Part shown: positions 59,378 through 64,000 of the stretch, in pieces
Numbering within the stretch: the stretch's first letter is position 1
Layout of the letters: every line of letters begins with the position of its first letter
DNA from: Cellulosimicrobium sp. ES-005
Lineage (GTDB): Bacteria; Actinomycetota; Actinomycetes; Actinomycetales; Cellulomonadaceae
Direction: 5' to 3'
Assembly (NCBI RefSeq): GCF_040448685.1
Contig: NZ_CP159290.1
Location: 992,001-1,056,000 of the forward strand
Length of the DNA: 64,000 nt
Position numbers and translations under genes: made by a program
The notes under the pieces: generated by a model
Told to the model about the DNA's origin: nothing
The model's database searches: none
The model's input: only the letters and a program-made list of their open reading frames with translations

Positions 59378-60292
59378 TCAGAGCAGCGTCGCGCCCCAGA
59401 CGACCTCGTGCGAGGCGCCCGGCTCGAGCCGCACGAGGCGCTCGCCGGTGCGGAATGCGTCCGCGACGCAGCTCATCGGCTCCGCCGCCACGCCGGACCG
59501 GCGGAACGCGACGTCGCCGACGTGGTCGCCCGTGCAGACCTGCCACGTGTCCATCGAGCCGTCCATCCAGACGGCGGACGTGCGGCCGTCGGGCGCGGAC
59601 AGGCGCATCCAGGACAGGCCGTCGGCGTCGCGCAGCACGTCGACGTAGGCGTCGTCGAGGTCGACGCCCGCGAGCAGGCGCGGCTCGCGCAGGTCGTAGC
59701 TCCCGGCGGCCGGCTCGGTGCCGGTGGGCAGGAGCCGCTCGTCGGTCGTGACGCGGGTCGCGGCGTCGAGGCGCAGCGTGCACTCGTCGAGGTTCGCACC
59801 GTCGGCCGACAGCCACGGGTGGAAGCCGATGCCGTACGGCGCGGTCGCGGTGCCGACGTTCGTCGTCCGCACGTGGACGCGCAGACCGGCGTCGTCGAGC
59901 GAGTAGGTGACGCGCGCGACGAGGTCGAACGGGTAGCCGGGCGACGGCGGCAGGTGCAGCTCGAGCGTCGCGCGCGAGGCCTCGTGCTCGACGACGACCC
60001 AGCGCTGCCAGCAGGCCAGCCCGTGCAGGGCGGTGCCCCGGTCGGGCTCCGACACGGGCACCTGGTACGTGGTGCCGTCGACCTCGTACGCGCCGTCGCG
60101 CAGCCGGTTGGGCCAGGGGAGCAGGACCGCGCCGTTGAACGCGGGCGCGACCTCGTCCTCGGGGAAGGAGGTGAAGACGGGCCTGCCGCCCACCGCGTAC
60201 TCGCGCACGGCCGCTCCGACCTCGGTGATCGTCGCTGCGTGCTCGCCGTGGGCGATGCGGACCTGGGTTCCCGAGGGGGCATGGGTGTTCAC
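59378..60292 (-). CDS. Aldose 1-epimerase family protein
   Basis: A 304-residue galactose-mutarotase-like enzyme, interconverting sugar anomers in the cytoplasm. Motifs are AVLLPWPNRLRDGAY (substrate-binding Arg), TALHGLACWQRWVV (His in the G-L loop), YGIGFHPWLS (catalytic His) and LDDAYVDV; the catalytic Glu probably lies in RLEPGASHEVVW. GTG 60292 has the -10-like TACCGT 8 nt upstream (leaderless); GTG 60298 is the alternative. Family length is normal. It is divergent from the aldo/keto reductase gene. Confidence 0.87.
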   Translation of the reverse strand: MNTHAPSGTQVRIAHGEHAATITEVGAAVREYAVGGRPVFTSFPEDEVAPAFNGAVLLPWPNRLRDGAYEVDGTTYQVPVSEPDRGTALHGLACWQRWVVVEHEASRATLELHLPPSPGYPFDLVARVTYSLDDAGLRVHVRTTNVGTATAPYGIGFHPWLSADGANLDECTLRLDAATRVTTDERLLPTGTEPAAGSYDLREPRLLAGVDLDDAYVDVLRDADGLSWMRLSAPDGRTSAVWMDGSMDTWQVCTGDHVGDVAFRRSGVAAEPMSCVADAFRTGERLVRLEPGASHEVVWGATLL

Positions 60293-60400
60293 GCTCACAT
60301 ACGGTACTCGGCGTGCGAGCGTGCGCGATGCGCTCTCGGCAGTCAGACTCGGTGCCCGGGTGTGTCTCCCGGCGCACCCGACGGAGCACGAGGAGGAACG

Positions 60401-61396
60401 ATGGAACGACAGGTGCTCGGACGCACGGGACGGCTCGTCTCGGTCGTCGGACTGGGAACCTGGCAGCTCGGCGCCGACTGGGGCGACGTGAGCGAGGACG
60501 ACGCGCGCGCCGTGCTCGACGCCTCGGCCGAGGCCGGCGTGACGTTCTTCGACACCGCAGACGTCTACGGCGACGGGCGCAGCGAGCAGATCATCGGCGG
60601 CTACCTCGCGGACAACCCGGGCCACGCGATCACGGTCGCGACCAAGATGGGGCGTCGCGAGGCGCAGGACGCGGACAACTTCACGCTCGCGAAGTTCCGC
60701 GAGTGGACCGACCGGTCGCGGCGGAACCTCCGGACGGACCGCCTCGACCTCGTCCAGCTCCACTGCCCCCCGACGGCGGTCTACTCGCGCGACGAGGTCT
60801 ACGACGGGCTCGACACGCTCGTCGCCGAGGGCGCGATCGCGAGCTACGGCGTGAGCGTCGAGACGGTCGACGAGGCGCTCACCGCCATCGCGCGCCCTGG
60901 CGTCGCGACGGTGCAGATCATCCTCAACGCGTTCCGGCTCAAGCCGCTCGACGCCGTCCTTCCCGCGGCGTCCGCGGCGGGAGTCGGGGTCATCGCGCGC
61001 GTGCCGCTGGCGTCCGGGCTGCTGTCGGGGAAATACACGAAGGACACGACCTTCGCCGCCGACGACCACCGCACGTACAACCGCGACGGCAGCGCGTTCG
61101 ACGTCGGCGAGACGTTCTCGGGCGTCGACTTCGAGACCGGTGTCCAGGCGGCGGGCGAGTTCACCACGCTGGTGCAGGACGTCGTCGGGCAGGAGCTCAC
61201 GCCCGCCCAGGTCGCGATCGCCTGGGTCTGGCAGCAGCCCGGCGTGTCGACCGTCATCCCCGGCGCGCGCAACGTCGAGCAGGCCCGCTCGAACGCCGCC
61301 GCGGGCGACGCGGACGTCCTCGGCCCGCTCTTCACCTCGGGCGTCCGCGAGATCTACGACCGCCACCTGCGCGAGAAGATCCACACCCGCTGGTGA
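60401..61396 (+). CDS. Aldo/keto reductase
   Basis: A 331-residue NADPH-dependent TIM-barrel oxidoreductase. The catalytic tetrad is Asp51 (FFDTADVYGDGRSE), Tyr56, Lys82 (ATKMGRR) and His121 (DLVQLHCPP). VSTVIPGARNVEQARSNAAA is the cofactor phosphate-binding segment. It belongs to the YajO/PLP-type AKR group with broad substrates; the physiological one is unknown. ATG 60401 has GGAGG 4 nt upstream. Confidence 0.92.
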   Translation: MERQVLGRTGRLVSVVGLGTWQLGADWGDVSEDDARAVLDASAEAGVTFFDTADVYGDGRSEQIIGGYLADNPGHAITVATKMGRREAQDADNFTLAKFREWTDRSRRNLRTDRLDLVQLHCPPTAVYSRDEVYDGLDTLVAEGAIASYGVSVETVDEALTAIARPGVATVQIILNAFRLKPLDAVLPAASAAGVGVIARVPLASGLLSGKYTKDTTFAADDHRTYNRDGSAFDVGETFSGVDFETGVQAAGEFTTLVQDVVGQELTPAQVAIAWVWQQPGVSTVIPGARNVEQARSNAAAGDADVLGPLFTSGVREIYDRHLREKIHTRW

Positions 61397-61398
61397 CC

Positions 61399-61471
61399 CG
61401 CGAGATCGACCCGCACGTCTCCACGTCGACCCCCCTGAGGGCCGATCTCGGACGCACGGGTCGATCTCGCG
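61399..61471. repeat. Inverted repeat CGCGAGATCGACCCG after the aldo/keto reductase
   Basis: CGCGAGATCGACCCG (61399-61413) and CGGGTCGATCTCGCG (61457-61471) are exact complements over 15 bp with a 43-nt spacer. Like the repeat at 58595, it starts just after a stop codon and its arms begin CGCGAG. Confidence 0.65.
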
Positions 61472-61523
61472 CCGCGCGAGCCGCCGTGCCCCACCCCGGG
61501 CGCGACGGCGGCGGACGCACCGA

Positions 61524-61560
61524 CGACGAAGGCCCCTCCGCACGGAGGGGGCCTTCGTCG
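61524..61560. terminator. Hairpin between aldo/keto reductase and kgd
   Basis: CGACGAAGGCCCCTCCG (61524-61540) pairs with 61543-61560, with one bulged G, between convergent genes. Confidence 0.7.
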
Positions 61561-61585
61561 GGTCCGGTGCGAGGAACCCGCGACG

Positions 61586-64000
61586 TCAGCGGGCGAACGC
61601 CTGCTCGAGCAGCACGGCCTGCTGGGCCTGGTGCTTCTTCGCCGTGCCCGCGGCGGTCGACGCCGACGCCGGGCGCGAGACGACGCTCACGCGCGGCAGG
61701 TCCTCGGGCAGGTTGATGTGCACGAACGACCAGGCGCCCTGGTTCTCCGGCTCGTCCTGGACCCACACGACCTCGGCGCCCGGGTACTTCGCGAGCTCGG
61801 CCCGGATGCCGTCGACGTCGAGCGGGTAGAGCTGCTCGAGGCGGACGAGCGCCACGCCCTCGTCGCCGCGCTTCGTGCGCTCGGCGAGCAGGTCGTAGTA
61901 GACGCGGCCCGTGCTCAGGAGCACGCGGTCGACCTTCGCCGGGTCGGCCGCCGTGTCGGGGAGGACGGGGCGGAACGTGCCGGTCGTGAAGTCCTCGACG
62001 CTGGATGCGGCCGCCTTGAGGCGCAGCAGCTGCTTCGGCGTGAAGACGATGAGCGGACGGCGCGGGCGGGCGTACGCCTGCTGGCGCAGCAGGTGGAAGT
62101 ACGACGCGGGCGTCGACGGCTGCGCGATCGTCATGTTGTCCTCGGCCGCGAGCTGCAGGAACCGCTCGATGCGCGCGGACGAGTGGTCCGGCCCCTGGCC
62201 CTCGTAGCCGTGGGGGAGGAGCATGACGACCGAGGAGTGCTGGCCCCACTTCTGCTCGGCGGACGAGATGAACTCGTCGATCACCGTCTGGGCGCCGTTG
62301 ACGAAGTCGCCGAACTGCGCCTCCCACAGCACGAGCGCGTCCGGGCGCTCGACGGAGTAGCCGTACTCGAAGCCGAGCGCGGCGTACTCGGACAGGGACG
62401 AGTCGTAGACCCAGAACTTGGCCTGGTCCGCCGACAGGTACAGCAGCGGCGTCCACTCGGCGCCCGTCTCGCGGTCGTGCAGGACGGCGTGGCGCTGCAC
62501 GAACGTGCCGCGGCGCGAGTCCTGCCCGGCGAGGCGCACGGGCGTGCCCTCCACGAGGAGCGAGCCGAACGCGGCGAGCTCGCCGAAGCCCCAGTCGATG
62601 CCGCCCTCGACGGACATCTGCCGGCGCTTCTCGAGGAGCTGCGCGAGCTTGGGGTGGACGGTGAAGCCCTCCGGCGGCGCGACGTGGACCTGGCCGACGC
62701 GCTCGAGGACCGAGCGGTCGATCGCCGTCTTCCAGCCGACCATCGTGCCCGCGTCCTCGAGCTGGGACTCCGGGCGCTCGAGGCCGGCGATCGGCTCGCG
62801 GTCCGCGGCGGGCGTGAAGCCGCCCTCCTTGGTCTCGGTGAACACGCGCTCGAGCTGGGCCTGGTAGTCCTGGAGGACGTGCTCGGCCTCCTCGAGCGTG
62901 ATGTCGCCGCGCGCGACGAGGTTCTCGGTGTAGAGCTTGCGCACCGAGCGCTTGGCCTCGATGAGGTTGTACATGAGCGGCTGCGTCATCGAGGGGTCGT
63001 CGCCCTCGTTGTGACCGCGGCGGCGGTAGCAGATCATGTCGATGATCACGTCGCGGTCGAACTGCTCGCGGAAGGCGAAGGCCAGCTCCGCGACGCGCAC
63101 GCACGCCTCCGGGTCGTCGCCGTTCACGTGGAAGATCGGGACCTGGTAGCCCTTGGCGACGTCGGTCGCGTACGTCGTCGAGCGCGACGACGACGGGCCG
63201 GTGGTGAAGCCGACCTGGTTGTTGATGAGGACGTGCACCGTGCCGCCCGTGCGGTACCCGCGCAGCTGCGCGAGGTTGAGCACCTCGGGCACGACGCCCT
63301 GGCCCGCGAAGGCCGCGTCGCCGTGGATGAGGATCGGCAGGACGGAGAACCCGTCGCCGCCCAGGTCGATGCGGTCCTGCTTGGCGCGCACGATGCCCTC
63401 GAGCACCGGGTCGACCGCCTCGAGGTGCGACGGGTTGGCGGCGAGGTAGACCTTGGTCGTCGCGCCGGTCTCGGCGGTGAAGACGCCCTCGGTGCCGAGG
63501 TGGTACTTCACGTCGCCCGAGCCCTGCACGCTCTTCGGGTCGAGGTTGCCCTCGAACTCGGCGAAGATCTGCGCGTAGCTCTTGCCCGCGATGTTGGCCA
63601 GCACGTTGAGGCGACCGCGGTGGGCCATGCCGATGCCGACCTCGTCGAGGCCGTTCTCCGCCGCCTTCGACAGGATCGCGTCGAGCAGCGGGATGAGCGC
63701 CTCGCCGCCCTCGAGGGAGAAGCGCTTCTGCCCGACGAACTTCGTCTGGAGGAAGGTCTCGAACGCCTCGGCCGAGTTGAGGCGGCGCAGGATGCGGAGC
63801 TGGTCCTCGCGCGGCGTGCGCGCGTACCCGGACTCGAGGCGCTCCTGGAGCCACTTGCGCTGCGTGCGGTCGGCCAGGTGCATGTACTCGACGCCGACGG
63901 TCCGGCAGTACGAGTCGCGCAGGAGGCCGAGGATGTCGCGCAGCGAGGACTTCGTCTTGCCGCCGAAGCCGCCCGTGGGGAACGTGCGGTCCAGGTCCCA
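61586..64000 (-). CDS. kgd: Multifunctional 2-oxoglutarate metabolism enzyme (E1o/KGD), 3' part
   Basis: The last 804 residues; the start and the acyltransferase domain lie beyond 64000. It is the thiamine-diphosphate E1 part: [37 protein letters not shown] (His of the active site), [18 protein letters not shown] and [16 protein letters not shown] (cofactor and Mg binding), [18 protein letters not shown], and the C-terminal [21 protein letters not shown] and [15 protein letters not shown]. In Actinobacteria this protein fuses the E2-like acyltransferase and E1 domains (about 1230-1270 residues in full) and serves the 2-oxoglutarate step of the TCA cycle. Confidence 0.95.
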   Translation of the reverse strand, partial: WDLDRTFPTGGFGGKTKSSLRDILGLLRDSYCRTVGVEYMHLADRTQRKWLQERLESGYARTPREDQLRILRRLNSAEAFETFLQTKFVGQKRFSLEGGEALIPLLDAILSKAAENGLDEVGIGMAHRGRLNVLANIAGKSYAQIFAEFEGNLDPKSVQGSGDVKYHLGTEGVFTAETGATTKVYLAANPSHLEAVDPVLEGIVRAKQDRIDLGGDGFSVLPILIHGDAAFAGQGVVPEVLNLAQLRGYRTGGTVHVLINNQVGFTTGPSSSRSTTYATDVAKGYQVPIFHVNGDDPEACVRVAELAFAFREQFDRDVIIDMICYRRRGHNEGDDPSMTQPLMYNLIEAKRSVRKLYTENLVARGDITLEEAEHVLQDYQAQLERVFTETKEGGFTPAADREPIAGLERPESQLEDAGTMVGWKTAIDRSVLERVGQVHVAPPEGFTVHPKLAQLLEKRRQMSVEGGIDWGFGELAAFGSLLVEGTPVRLAGQDSRRGTFVQRHAVLHDRETGAEWTPLLYLSADQAKFWVYDSSLSEYAALGFEYGYSVERPDALVLWEAQFGDFVNGAQTVIDEFISSAEQKWGQHSSVVMLLPHGYEGQGPDHSSARIERFLQLAAEDNMTIAQPSTPASYFHLLRQQAYARPRRPLIVFTPKQLLRLKAAASSVEDFTTGTFRPVLPDTAADPAKVDRVLLSTGRVYYDLLAERTKRGDEGVALVRLEQLYPLDVDGIRAELAKYPGAEVVWVQDEPENQGAWSFVHINLPEDLPRVSVVSRPASASTAAGTAKKHQAQQAVLLEQAFAR

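Noticed and set aside
61862-62000. Frameshift in kgd
   Set aside because: The reading frame is continuous from 64000 to the stop at 61586; overlapping long frames on the same strand are shadows.

Overview
The window is a very GC-rich (about three quarters G+C by eye) chromosomal segment from an actinobacterium, most likely in the Micrococcales (Cellulomonadaceae / Promicromonosporaceae type, e.g. Cellulosimicrobium, Isoptericola or Cellulomonas). Pointers are WhiB2, MtrA-MtrB-LpqB, a mycothiol-system SigR/RsrA pair, Kgd, the 24-residue ribosomal protein bL37, DUF3499, Rv3235-like and DUF5719 proteins, and many leaderless genes. No rRNA, tRNA, IS element, prophage or CRISPR array was seen. Most of the segment is conserved core; its backbone follows the order known from Mycobacterium tuberculosis between rmlD (Rv3266c) and sigH (Rv3223c), with several lineage-specific insertions.

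Layout. (1) 1-4831: dTDP-L-rhamnose genes (rmlB end, rmlC, rmlD, rmlA) with a DUF2142 membrane protein and a methyltransferase. (2) 4875-14202: TIGR03089 protein, whiB2, a giant membrane glycosyltransferase, DUF5719 protein, metallopeptidase-like protein, DUF3499, phosphomannomutase and Trm112-like protein, closed by a perfect hairpin. (3) 14331-17633: glycine betaine/proline ABC transporter (opuAC-AB-AA) occupying the place where manA is usual. (4) 18213-24391: ahcY, a small membrane protein, a NarL-type two-component system and an acyltransferase. (5) 24413-33811: RDD and SpoIIM membrane proteins, an AlkZ-like protein, a 40-residue membrane peptide, and a minus-strand operon DUF58-MoxR-DUF4350-DUF4129-membrane protein (transcribed in the reverse of that order). 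(6) 34052-44921: mtrA-mtrB-lpqB, comFC-like, hpf with a structured leader, a YcaQ-like protein and secA. (7) 45018-50377: Rv3235-like, LysM protein, HTH protein, SAF/CpaB-like protein, CpaE-like ATPase, DUF6912. (8) 50436-55818: hisN, rsgA, aroA, DoxX-like protein, sigR-rsrA. (9) 55925-58588: bL37 and a PadR regulator between two DUF4097 genes. (10) 58662-64000: SGNH-like protein, aldose 1-epimerase, aldo/keto reductase and the 3' two thirds of kgd.

The genes mostly serve cell-envelope sugar supply (rhamnose, mannose phosphates), envelope sensing (MtrAB-LpqB, LysM), protein export (SecA), ribosome hibernation and assembly (HPF, RsgA, bL37) and redox stress (SigR/RsrA). The most interesting regulatory structures are: sigR with a perfect SigR-type promoter in front of an upstream start codon and a housekeeping leaderless promoter at a second, in-frame start 51 codons later; twin CGATATATCG palindromes in front of the DUF4097-padR operon; a folded leader with a consensus Shine-Dalgarno sequence in front of hpf; and a family of GCGAGGTAG/CTACCTCGC inverted repeats in intergenic spaces. 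A recurrent -10 box placed 6-8 nt before the start codon indicates widespread leaderless transcription.
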